Shown in pieces: positions 1 through 7,947 of a DNA stretch of 64,000 nucleotides; the first letter of the stretch is position 1, and every line of letters starts with the position of its first letter. A program made the position numbers and the translations under genes. The notes beneath the pieces were generated by a model. It did no database searches and was not told the DNA's origin. It was given only the letters and a program-made list of their open reading frames with translations. Origin of the DNA: Acetobacteraceae bacterium (GTDB taxonomy: Bacteria; Pseudomonadota; Alphaproteobacteria; Acetobacterales; Acetobacteraceae); contig CANGNF010000008.1 of assembly GCA_947455205.1 (NCBI GenBank), positions 82,044-146,043 on the forward strand, read 5' to 3'.

Positions 1-385
1 CCGTGGCGCCGCGCTGCTCGGCGAAGCCCAGCGCGATCGGGCTGGTCAGGCTGTTGGGGTGCAGCACGCTTTCCTTGTGGATGTCATCCATCTCGAAGGC
101 GTGGCCCGCGGTGCCATTGGCCAGCGCTGCCTGCGCCCAGCTGCCCTTGGCGCCGGTGCCCCAGAGCGAGACGGCGGGGGTTGCGCCCTCGGCCAGCACC
201 ACCTGGTGCAGCAGGCGCGTCCACGGCAGCGTCGCGCCGTGCAGGCACACGCCGATGCCGTCCAGCAGGTTCAGCCTGGCCTGGTCGACCACCTGGCGGG
301 GCAGGTCCTCAAAGCGCAGCCCAGCGGCGAAGGTGGCCAGGTCGCGGGTGGCGTTGGGCAGCAGGGGGGCGGCTTCGGTGCTCAT
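1..385 (-). CDS. MmgE/PrpD family protein, partial (runs off left edge)
   Basis: Reverse complement from ATG at 385 reads MSTEAAPLLPNATRDLATFAAGLRFEDLPRQVVDQARLNLLDGIGVCLHGATLPWTRLL...GTAGHAFEMDDIHKESVLHPNS, typical MmgE/PrpD N-terminus; absent from ORF track because it is open at the edge. Confidence 0.85.
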   Translation of the reverse strand, partial: MSTEAAPLLPNATRDLATFAAGLRFEDLPRQVVDQARLNLLDGIGVCLHGATLPWTRLLHQVVLAEGATPAVSLWGTGAKGSWAQAALANGTAGHAFEMDDIHKESVLHPNSLTSPIALGFAEQRGAT

Positions 386-434
386 GGGCGGGGCGTTTCC
401 TTCTCCCCCGCACCATGCCGCGCCCGGCGGCCGG

Positions 435-1706
435 CTACAACGTCACGCCCAGGTCAGCGGCCTCGGCGGGGGTCAGGATGCCGCTGGCGCGCGGGGTCTG
501 GTCCAGCTGCCACTTGATCAGCGCGGCCTGCACATTGGCGTCGAACTGGTCGCCGGCGCGCAGCCGCAGCTGGGCCCGCAGCGCCGTCACCGCCGGGCCG
601 GAGGAGCCGAAGCGCAGCCGCCTCAGCGCCGCGTCGGGCTTGTCGGTGGCCAGCAGCCGGGCCTCGCGCCCGGTGAGCAGCATGTAGGTGTACTGCGCGG
701 TGTCGTCGTTGCGGCTGGTGTCGGGCACGTAGTCGGCGTCCACGGTGCCCAGGGCGCGGCAGAACTCGGCCCAGGGGCCGGTCATCTTCCCCTCGCGGAA
801 ATAGCCGGGGATGACCTGGCAGCCCGCGCTGTCGAACTTCAGCGGGTAGCGGCGGCTGTCGTCGCCATAGGCCACGTGGATGTTGTCGCAGGGCAGCAGC
901 GGGCCGTCCCAGTCGTCGCTGGCGCGGAACTGCATCTTGTTGTCGTCCACCCGGCGGCTGCGCAGCACCGTGACCGGCCGCTGCTGCAGCAGCGCCACCG
1001 GCAGCGGGTTGGGGCTGCTGGCACGGTGGGTGCCCACCTTGTAGCCATGCACGCCGGTGGGCAGCAGGTTGGCGTACTTGCCGCTGGCCAGCTTGGTCTG
1101 CACGTACATGTAGTCCGCGTTGCAGACGGTGGAGGCGGGGAAGCCGGCCAGCGTGCCATCCGGCCTGAGGATACCCAGCGTGCACTGGAAGGTCTGGTGG
1201 TCCGGCGTGCTCTCCCGCAACTCCAGCGCCTGGCCGAAGCGGGCGGCCGGCGAGACCAGCACGCAGCCGCGCAGGCCGAACAGCAGGGCCGGCCCGCGCT
1301 GCGGCCAGTTGCCCCGCGCCGGCAGGGCGTAGCCGTTCAACGCGGCATGGCGGAACAGCGTCTCCGCGGTGAGGCGGAAGCTGTCGGTGCCGGCCGGCTC
1401 CACCGCCAGGCCGAGATAATCCGGCGAGAGCCGGTCCGGCGCCCAGGCCACGCCGGGGCGCTCGGCCTCGGTCAGCCGGCCCCAGAACGGCACGTCGGTG
1501 CCGCCGGGGCCGAGGAAGGCGTTGACCTCGGCACCGCCCTCGCCTTCGGCATGGGCCAGGAAGGCATCGACATCGGGGCCGTCATCGTCCGGCCGGGCGG
1601 CCGGCGGGTGCGGCTGGGCGCGGGGGGCGCCCGGCGGCAGGGTGGTGGCGGCAAGCCCGCCCAGCAGGCCCGCCATGGCGGCACGGCGGCGCGTGAAAAC
1701 CGTCAT
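435..1706 (-). CDS. Exported protein with C-terminal peptidoglycan-binding-like domain
   Basis: 423 aa ORF, RRR signal-like N-terminus; C-term GSSGPAVTALRAQLRL...FDANVQAALIKWQLDQ...ASGILTPAEAADLGV resembles PG_binding_1. Confidence 0.65.
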   Translation of the reverse strand: MTVFTRRRAAMAGLLGGLAATTLPPGAPRAQPHPPAARPDDDGPDVDAFLAHAEGEGGAEVNAFLGPGGTDVPFWGRLTEAERPGVAWAPDRLSPDYLGLAVEPAGTDSFRLTAETLFRHAALNGYALPARGNWPQRGPALLFGLRGCVLVSPAARFGQALELRESTPDHQTFQCTLGILRPDGTLAGFPASTVCNADYMYVQTKLASGKYANLLPTGVHGYKVGTHRASSPNPLPVALLQQRPVTVLRSRRVDDNKMQFRASDDWDGPLLPCDNIHVAYGDDSRRYPLKFDSAGCQVIPGYFREGKMTGPWAEFCRALGTVDADYVPDTSRNDDTAQYTYMLLTGREARLLATDKPDAALRRLRFGSSGPAVTALRAQLRLRAGDQFDANVQAALIKWQLDQTPRASGILTPAEAADLGVTL

Positions 1707-1720
1707 CGCTCAACCCCGCA

Positions 1721-1742
1721 TTGATCCCGTTGGGTGGATCAA
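1721..1742. promoter_or_regulatory. Inverted repeat in divergent intergenic region (operator candidate)
   Basis: TTGATCC-8nt-GGATCAA between divergent genes starting at 1706(-) and 1800(+). Confidence 0.35.
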
Positions 1743-1753
1743 GTACCGAATAA

Positions 1754-1789
1754 CCTCAACCGCTACAACCAGAACGGGTTCGGTTGAGG
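1754..1789 (+). promoter_or_regulatory. Hairpin immediately upstream of CHAT-gene ribosome binding site
   Basis: CCTCAACCG...CGGTTGAGG 9-bp arms with inner AACC/GGTT pairing; 3' arm abuts GAGGGAG before ATG 1800. Confidence 0.45.
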
Positions 1790-1799
1790 GAGTACGGCG

Positions 1800-4130
1800 A
1801 TGCTGCGAAATGCTGTCGTGGCCGTGGCACGGCTTGGCCTGCTGCTGCTTCCCGCACTGCTGCTGGCCGGCAATGCCCTGGCGCAGGCCCCCGGTTCGCT
1901 GCGCCTGCGCAACGCCGCCCGCGTCGCGGTGTACGAGCTCTACGTCTCCCCCAGCGGCGGCAACGGCTGGGGCAGCGACCTGCTGGGCGCCGATGTGCTG
2001 CCCGGCGGCGGCCAGGTGCAGCTGCGGCTGCCCGGCGGCGCCTGCGTGCAGGACATCCGCGTGGTGTTCGAGGATGGCCGCAGCGAGTTTCGGCGCGGCA
2101 TAGACCTGTGCCGCCTGGCCGAGCTGGTGGTGGGCACCGAGGCCCCGCAGGCCGGGATGGAGTCCGCCGGGCGGGGCATGGCTCCCGGGGCGGCACCGGG
2201 CGCGGCGCCGCCGTCCCGCGGGTTGGGCCCGCCGCCCGCGCCAGCCATGGCCGCCCCCGCGCCGCCACCGCCCATGGCCGCGCCGATGGCGCCGCCACCG
2301 CCGATGGCCAGCCCGGACCGATCGATCGCGCTGCCGGGCAGCGCCCCGCCCGCCCCGTCGCGTTCGTTGTCGCCCGTGCCCCCCGCTGCGCCCGCGGCCG
2401 TGCCCGCCATGGCGCGGCCGGTGCCGGTGTACAACGTGGTGCTGGACGGTGCCGGCGGCGCTTCCGGGCAGGTGCAGCGCAACCGCGCCACCCAGGCCAG
2501 CTTCTTCGTCGGCCCGCCGGACCAGGCCAGCCGGGTGCTGGACGCCGCCACCGGCCAGGCCAGCCCGCAGGCGCGCTTCAACGCGGCGCAGGATACCTCG
2601 CTGCTGGTCACCTTCGAATGCGCCTGGTGCGCCGAGCAGGGCATGCAGACCCGGCGGATCACCTGGAACGCCGCCCGCTTCCGCTCGGACGACGCGGTGT
2701 TCAGCTTCGTCGCCCGGCCGGACGCGCGGGCGACGCCGCAGGAATCGCTGTCGCTGCATTTCTACGTCACCGGCCTGGGCGAGAGCTTTCGCCACCTGGT
2801 GGTGCCGGTGACGCTGGTGGACCAGCCTTCATCCGGCGCACCGCCGCTGGCCCTGGCCGCCACGGGCGCGGCGCAGCCCGCCAGCACCAGCCAGACGCCG
2901 TCCGAGGATGCGCTGCTGCGCATCACCGGGCGGGAGGGCAGCTTCACCCTGGTGACCAACTTCTCCCCGGCTTTCCTGGCCGCGGCGAATGCGGCGGACC
3001 GCGCCGCCCTGCTGGCCGCCAGCCAAGCCGCGGCGCCGTACCGGATGGGCTCGGCCGACCGCCAGCTGCTGGAGGCGCTGGCCAACCGGATCTACGTGCG
3101 GCTGCGGGCGCTGACCTTCGGCGACGTGGCGGACCGCGACGCGCCGGTCATCGCGCATGGCTCGCCCTTTCTCAACGCCGACGACTTCGGCAAGGCGGTG
3201 GGCAGCCTGTGCGACCTGGGCAACGAGCTGTACAGCCTGCTGTTCCGCGACCCCGACGCCGACCCGGCGCTGGCGCCGCTGCTGGCGGCGATGGAGCGTA
3301 CCGGCGCGGCCGGGCGCTTCACCCTGCATGTGCAGTCCAGCGGGGTGTACCTGCCCTGGCAGCTGCTGCACCCGAATTGCCGCGAGGCGGAGCCGCAGCT
3401 GGCCTTCTGGGGCATCCGCTGGGAAGTCTCCTCGCAGCCGCTGGAACGCGAGCGGCCGGGTGGCGCGCTGGCCGCGACCCCCACCGCCGGCGGCGCCGCA
3501 CCGCTGCTGTATGGCCGCTACGGCGATGACAGCGACACCGGCCGCGACGCGCGCCAGGTGATGGCCGGCGCCCAGGCGCTGAACGAGGTGATCAAGCGGG
3601 TGATGGGCGACGCCCAGGTGGCACGCACGCGCAACGCCTTTCTGCGGAACATGGAGGAGCAGCGCGCCGACTATCGGCTGGTGTGGACCTATACCCATGC
3701 CGATGGCGGGCTGAACGACCGCGCCGGGCAGCGGCTGATCTTCGGCACCAACAACGAGGTGGTGCCGGGCGACCTGGACCGGATCTGGCGCGGGGTGGTC
3801 AGCGCCGATGCCGGCGCCACCGTGCTGCCGCGCCGGCCGCTGGTGGTGCTGCTGGGCTGCGAGACCGGGGTTTCCCCGGGCAGCCCGTTCTCCAACCGGT
3901 CGCTGGCCGGGCAGTTCCTGAAGCTGGGCGCCAGCGGCGTGGTGGTGACGGAAAGCCGGGTCTGGGCCGATGCCACGGTGGAGTTCGGTACCCGCCTGGC
4001 GGAGCTGCTGCAGGCCGGCGGCAAGGTGCCGGCGACGCTGCGCGCCATGCGGGCGGACTGGATGCAGCGCGGCAATCCCTTCGGCCTGGTGTTCACCTTC
4101 TACGGCCACCCGTTGGCCAGCCTGAACTGA
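1800..4130 (+). CDS. Exported CHAT-domain (caspase-like) protein with Pro/Ala-rich linker
   Basis: 776 aa; N-terminal signal peptide (ARLGLLLLPALLLAGNALAQ), PA-rich linker, C-terminal CHAT-like features: LPWQLLHPNC, VWTYTHADGG (His), VVLLGCETG (Cys), SLAGQFLKLGASGVVVTESRVWADA. Confidence 0.7.
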   Translation: MLRNAVVAVARLGLLLLPALLLAGNALAQAPGSLRLRNAARVAVYELYVSPSGGNGWGSDLLGADVLPGGGQVQLRLPGGACVQDIRVVFEDGRSEFRRGIDLCRLAELVVGTEAPQAGMESAGRGMAPGAAPGAAPPSRGLGPPPAPAMAAPAPPPPMAAPMAPPPPMASPDRSIALPGSAPPAPSRSLSPVPPAAPAAVPAMARPVPVYNVVLDGAGGASGQVQRNRATQASFFVGPPDQASRVLDAATGQASPQARFNAAQDTSLLVTFECAWCAEQGMQTRRITWNAARFRSDDAVFSFVARPDARATPQESLSLHFYVTGLGESFRHLVVPVTLVDQPSSGAPPLALAATGAAQPASTSQTPSEDALLRITGREGSFTLVTNFSPAFLAAANAADRAALLAASQAAAPYRMGSADRQLLEALANRIYVRLRALTFGDVADRDAPVIAHGSPFLNADDFGKAVGSLCDLGNELYSLLFRDPDADPALAPLLAAMERTGAAGRFTLHVQSSGVYLPWQLLHPNCREAEPQLAFWGIRWEVSSQPLERERPGGALAATPTAGGAAPLLYGRYGDDSDTGRDARQVMAGAQALNEVIKRVMGDAQVARTRNAFLRNMEEQRADYRLVWTYTHADGGLNDRAGQRLIFGTNNEVVPGDLDRIWRGVVSADAGATVLPRRPLVVLLGCETGVSPGSPFSNRSLAGQFLKLGASGVVVTESRVWADATVEFGTRLAELLQAGGKVPATLRAMRADWMQRGNPFGLVFTFYGHPLASLN

Positions 4131-4248
4131 GGCTGGCGCCGGCGGTGGAGTGGGGGTTTCCTGCTTTGGAATCAGCGGGTTCCGGCAGACCTGATCGGCT
4201 TGGGTGTTCCCAGCCGCGGTGAGGCTGCGCTAGGGTCCGTTCCACGGT

Positions 4249-4346
4249 GCCGGTAATTCCACCGGCGACGACCAGATGGCAGGCGGTTGTCATAGCGGCT
4301 GTTGCACGCCGGCGGTGATTCCACCGGCGACGATCAGGCGCCAGGC
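4249..4346. repeat. Two imperfect 36-bp direct repeats, 62 bp offset
   Basis: 4249-4284 gccggtaattccaccggcgacgaccagatggcaggc and 4311-4346 ggcggtgattccaccggcgacgatcaggcgccaggc (30/36 identical by eye). Confidence 0.6.
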
Positions 4347-4375
4347 TGCCGCCGACAGGCAAAGGGAGGCAACGG

Positions 4376-5005
4376 ATGCGTGGCTGGATGATGGCGATGC
4401 TGGTCGGGCTGCTGCCGCTGGCCGGACTGGCGCAACCGGGGCCACCCGCCGCGCCGCCGACCGCCCCCGCCGCCGCGCCGGCGCCGGAGGCCACCACCCA
4501 GCCGCCCGCCAGGCAGCCCTCCCCGGCCCAGCAGGCGCAGCAGGAGCGGATGACCAGTTGCAATGCCGAAGCCGCCAGCCGCGCCGTGCCGGCCGATGGC
4601 CGCCGGGCCTTCATGCGCGAATGCCTGGCCGGGCGGCTGCCGCCGGCCACGGCGCCGGCCGCCGCGCCCGCGGCGGCGCCCAGCCAGCAGGACCGCATGC
4701 GCCGCTGCAACGCCGATGCCGGCACCCGCGAGCTGACCGGCGAGCCGCGCCGGGTATTCATGCGCGAGTGCCTCTCCGGCGGCGCCACGCCCACGGCCAA
4801 CCGGGGCGGGGTTGCCAGCGCCGCAACCACCTATTCCACGGAAGGCGCCGCCCGCACCGCCTGCGCCGAGGACGCGGTGGTCTGGGGCAACGGCGACACC
4901 CGGGTGTTCCACCTGCAGGGCTCGCGCTTCTACGGCAAGACGCAGAACGGCGCCTACCTGTGCCGCGGCGCGGCCGAGATGGCCGGCTACCGCGCCGCGC
5001 GCTAG
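4376..5005 (+). CDS. PsiF repeat-containing exported protein (two repeats)
   Basis: Two copies of QQxRMxxCNAxAxxRxxxxxxRxxFMRECL (PsiF-type repeat) after signal peptide. Confidence 0.7.
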   Translation: MRGWMMAMLVGLLPLAGLAQPGPPAAPPTAPAAAPAPEATTQPPARQPSPAQQAQQERMTSCNAEAASRAVPADGRRAFMRECLAGRLPPATAPAAAPAAAPSQQDRMRRCNADAGTRELTGEPRRVFMRECLSGGATPTANRGGVASAATTYSTEGAARTACAEDAVVWGNGDTRVFHLQGSRFYGKTQNGAYLCRGAAEMAGYRAAR

Positions 5006-5100
5006 GCGCGTCGGCCGCCGCGCGCCGGACGTGCCGGACGCCGCGCACTGGTCGCGTGGGGCGGCGCGCTGGTCGCGCCGGATGTGGGGCGGCGGTGGCG

Positions 5101-5508
5101 CTAAGGCTTTGCCGCCAGTTCCGCCGCCACCTCCCCGGCGTGGCGCATCACCTCGTCGCCGGTCTTGTTCCAGGTGGTGATGCCGCCGACCATCAGCACC
5201 TGCACCAGGCCCTCCGCCAGTTCCGGCAGGGTCAGCCCCAGGCGGATGGCGTTGGCGGCATGCGCCTTGGCGCCGCGATTCTGCCCCACCAGCGTGTCCA
5301 ACAGCGCGAAGACCAGCTCCTTGGTCTTCAGGTCCAGCGCGCCGCCCTCGGCCTTGTCGCGCATCAGCCCGGCGCGCATCAGGCCGTAGCCGGCGAAGGC
5401 CTCCGGCGCATGCGCGATCATGGTGCGGAAGCTGTCGGGCACCCGGCCATGGGTCTTCTCGAAATTCGCCAGGCCAGCGGCCACGGCCTGGTCGGTCAGC
5501 TCGGTCAT
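5101..5508 (-). CDS. Carboxymuconolactone decarboxylase (CMD) family protein
   Basis: 135 aa, LDLKTKELVFALLDTLVGQNRGAKAHAANAIRLGLTLPELAEGLVQVLMVGG. Confidence 0.75.
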   Translation of the reverse strand: MTELTDQAVAAGLANFEKTHGRVPDSFRTMIAHAPEAFAGYGLMRAGLMRDKAEGGALDLKTKELVFALLDTLVGQNRGAKAHAANAIRLGLTLPELAEGLVQVLMVGGITTWNKTGDEVMRHAGEVAAELAAKP

Positions 5509-5630
5509 CGCGGGTCCCCTCGGCGCTGCGTGGCGCCAGGGTGGGCCGGCGAGGGGGCCGGGTGCAAGGCGGCGGCATTGTCTCGGCCCAGGGTCGATCT
5601 ATAACCGGATCCGCAAACGGAGAGCCCGCC

Positions 5631-6068
5631 ATGGGATTGTTCGACCAGATCGCCGGTGCCGCCCTGGGCGCGCTGCAGCAGCAGGTGGCCGGCGCGGCCA
5701 CCGGTAGCGCCCCCGGCGCGGCGGCAGGCGCCGGCCCGGCGGTGCAGATGATCATGCAGCTGGTGCAGCAGCAGGGCGGGCTGCACGGCCTGCTGGAGAA
5801 GCTGCGCGGCGGCGGCTTGACCGAGGTGGTGCAGTCCTGGATCGGCACCGGCGCCAACCAGGCGGTCAGCCCGGCGCAGCTGAACACCGCCCTGGGCGAG
5901 CAGCATGTCGGCCAGCTGGCCGGCGCCGCCGGCATGGCGCCGCAGGAGCTGCTGGGCATGCTGTCGCAGCACCTGCCCGGCCTGGTGGACCAGCTTTCCC
6001 CCGGCGGCGAATTGCCGCATGACATGGCCGGCCTGTTGCAGGCGGGGCTGAACCTGCTGCATCGCTAG
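5631..6068 (+). CDS. YidB/DUF937-like family protein
   Basis: MGLFDQIAGAALGAL...VVQSWIGTGANQAVSPAQLNTALG...HLPGLVDQLSPGGELP, start at ATG 5631 inside longer ORF. Confidence 0.75.
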   Translation: MGLFDQIAGAALGALQQQVAGAATGSAPGAAAGAGPAVQMIMQLVQQQGGLHGLLEKLRGGGLTEVVQSWIGTGANQAVSPAQLNTALGEQHVGQLAGAAGMAPQELLGMLSQHLPGLVDQLSPGGELPHDMAGLLQAGLNLLHR

Positions 6069-6074
6069 GGCAAT

Positions 6075-6104
6075 ATCCGTTCTGACGAGATCATCAGAAC
6101 GGAT
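6075..6104. terminator. Hairpin, 11-bp stem
   Basis: ATCCGTTCTGA-8nt-TCAGAACGGAT just after stop at 6068, followed by TT. Confidence 0.5.
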
Positions 6105-6131
6105 TTCTTGCTCTGGTTTCAATAAGTTATA

Positions 6132-6164
6132 GGGCACCATGCGCCCGCCAGGCGCATGGTGCCC
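6132..6164. repeat. Perfect 14-bp stem hairpin
   Basis: GGGCACCATGCGCC-cgcca-GGCGCATGGTGCCC, directly upstream of gene at 6180. Confidence 0.7.
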
Positions 6165-6179
6165 TGAGGGAGCGCGACC

Positions 6180-6986
6180 ATGCCGACCATCACCGTCAAC
6201 GGCCACACGCTGCACACCGCCGAGGCCGGCAGCGGCCCGCCCGTGGTGCTGGTGCACGGCACCCTGCAGGACCAACGCTACTGGGCGCCGCAGATGCAGC
6301 CGCTGGCCGATGCCGGCTTCCGCGCCATTGCGCTGAGCCTGCGGCACTTCTGGCCGGAGCAATGGGACGGCGTGGGCGACGACTTCACCATCGCCCAGCA
6401 CATGGAGGATGTGGCCGCCGTGATCCGCGGGTTGCAGGGTCCGGTGCGGCTGGTGGGGCATTCCCGCGGCGGGCACATCGCCTTCCGCCTGGCCGGCGCC
6501 TACCCGGAGCTGCTGCACCAGCTGATCCTGGCCGAGCCGGGCGGCGAGCTGGATGAGACGCTGGGCGGCGCGCCCGCCACCGGCGCGCAGGCGGCGGTCT
6601 TCGCCCAGGCCGCCGAGATGGTGCGCGACGGCAAGCTGGAGGAAGGCATGGCCTTCTTCGCCGACTATACCGGCGGCAAGGGCGCCTGGGGCCGCAGGCC
6701 GGAAGCCCGCCGCCAGGTGGCGCGGGACAATGCCCGCACGCTGCTGGGCCAGATCAACGAGGCCCGGAAGCCCTATGGGCTTGAGGCGGTGAAGCTGATC
6801 CGCACGCCGACGCTGTTCGTGCAGGGGGAGAATACCCAGCCGCAGTTCAAGACCATCATCGCCGCCATGCTGCCGAACGTGCCGGGCGCCGAAAGCGTGG
6901 TGGTGCCGCGGGCGACCCACAGCATGAGCCTGGAGAACCCGGCCGACTTCAACAAGGCGATGCTGGGCTTCTTCGCCAAGGGGTGA
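6180..6986 (+). CDS. Alpha/beta hydrolase
   Basis: VVLVHGTLQD, VGHSRGGH nucleophile elbow, terminal VPRATHSM His. Confidence 0.85.
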   Translation: MPTITVNGHTLHTAEAGSGPPVVLVHGTLQDQRYWAPQMQPLADAGFRAIALSLRHFWPEQWDGVGDDFTIAQHMEDVAAVIRGLQGPVRLVGHSRGGHIAFRLAGAYPELLHQLILAEPGGELDETLGGAPATGAQAAVFAQAAEMVRDGKLEEGMAFFADYTGGKGAWGRRPEARRQVARDNARTLLGQINEARKPYGLEAVKLIRTPTLFVQGENTQPQFKTIIAAMLPNVPGAESVVVPRATHSMSLENPADFNKAMLGFFAKG

Positions 6987-7007
6987 GCCGCACGCGGCGG
7001 GCGGCGG

Positions 7008-7940
7008 CTACAGCCGGCCGCGCACGCTGGCCAACATCTCCAGCTGCTTCTCCGGGGCCCCGCAGAAGCGCAGCATCAGGTGGCTGGCGCCGGCGCGGAT
7101 GAAGCCGCGCAGGAACTCCACCGCGCCTTCCAGCCCGCCGCCATAGCAGGGGCCGAGCTTGGAGGAGATATCCGCGCGGTCGCCGTAGTAGCTGCGCAGG
7201 AAGTCGTGCACCCGCTGGGTCGCCAGCGCCGCGTCGTCGTCGATGGAAATTGTCAGGTAGGCCGCGCCGGTGATCGCCGCCGGGTCGCGGCCGTGGTCGC
7301 GCGCCGCCTGCTGGAATTCCGGCCATTTCCGCGCAAAGCCGGCGGCGTCCAGCGAGGATGGGAACCAACCGTCCAATTCCTGCGAAACGCGGCGCAGCGT
7401 GGCCGGCACCGTGCCGCCGATCCACACCGGCGGGCCGCCGGGGCGGTGCGGCATCGGGCCGACCTGCTGGGCCTTGAGCGTCCACAGCCCGTCCCAGTCC
7501 ACCCGCTCGCCGGTCCACAACGCCCGGCACAGGCGGATCGCCTGCATCATCCTGGTGCCCCGCGCCTCGAACGGCACGCCGCAGGCGGTGAATTCGTCGC
7601 GGATCGCCGGCGCGTCGGTGGCGGCGCCGATGCCGAGGATCATCCGGCCTTCGCTGATCTGGTCCAGCGTGGCCAGCTGGTGCGCCAGCACCACGGGGTT
7701 GCGCAGCGCCGGCAGCAGCACGGCGGTGCCGATCTCCACCCGCCTGGTGCGCGCCGCCACGGCGGCCAGCAGGGTCAGTGGCTCATGCCGGGGCCGGGCG
7801 GTGATGCTGTCGCCGACCCAGATGCTGTCATAGCCCAGCGCCTCGGCCTGCTCGGCCAGGGCCAGCATCGGCGCCACCTCCGGCCGGCCGAGCACGATCT
7901 GCTCGCGCGTCGGCAGCAGGTAGCCGATCTTCACGCTCAT
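7008..7940 (-). CDS. LLM-class (luciferase-like) oxidoreductase
   Basis: MSVKIGYLLPTREQIVLG...GYDSIWVGDSI...LTLLAAVAARTRRVEIGTAVLLPALRNPVVLAHQLATLDQIS. Confidence 0.85.
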   Translation of the reverse strand: MSVKIGYLLPTREQIVLGRPEVAPMLALAEQAEALGYDSIWVGDSITARPRHEPLTLLAAVAARTRRVEIGTAVLLPALRNPVVLAHQLATLDQISEGRMILGIGAATDAPAIRDEFTACGVPFEARGTRMMQAIRLCRALWTGERVDWDGLWTLKAQQVGPMPHRPGGPPVWIGGTVPATLRRVSQELDGWFPSSLDAAGFARKWPEFQQAARDHGRDPAAITGAAYLTISIDDDAALATQRVHDFLRSYYGDRADISSKLGPCYGGGLEGAVEFLRGFIRAGASHLMLRFCGAPEKQLEMLASVRGRL

Positions 7941-7947
7941 GCCGCGC

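Noticed and set aside
3-1724. 573-aa plus-strand ORF at left edge
   Set aside because: Antisense to MmgE/PrpD and the peptidoglycan-binding-like gene; no recognisable family
2140-2420. Repetitive Pro/Ala/Met-coding DNA in the CHAT gene
   Set aside because: Best explained as a low-complexity protein linker, not a separate DNA repeat element
4287-4305. PHO-box-like TTGTCAT-5-CTGTTGC upstream of the PsiF-repeat gene
   Set aside because: Repeat spacing 12 not 11 bp and poor second half; not strong enough to list as a site
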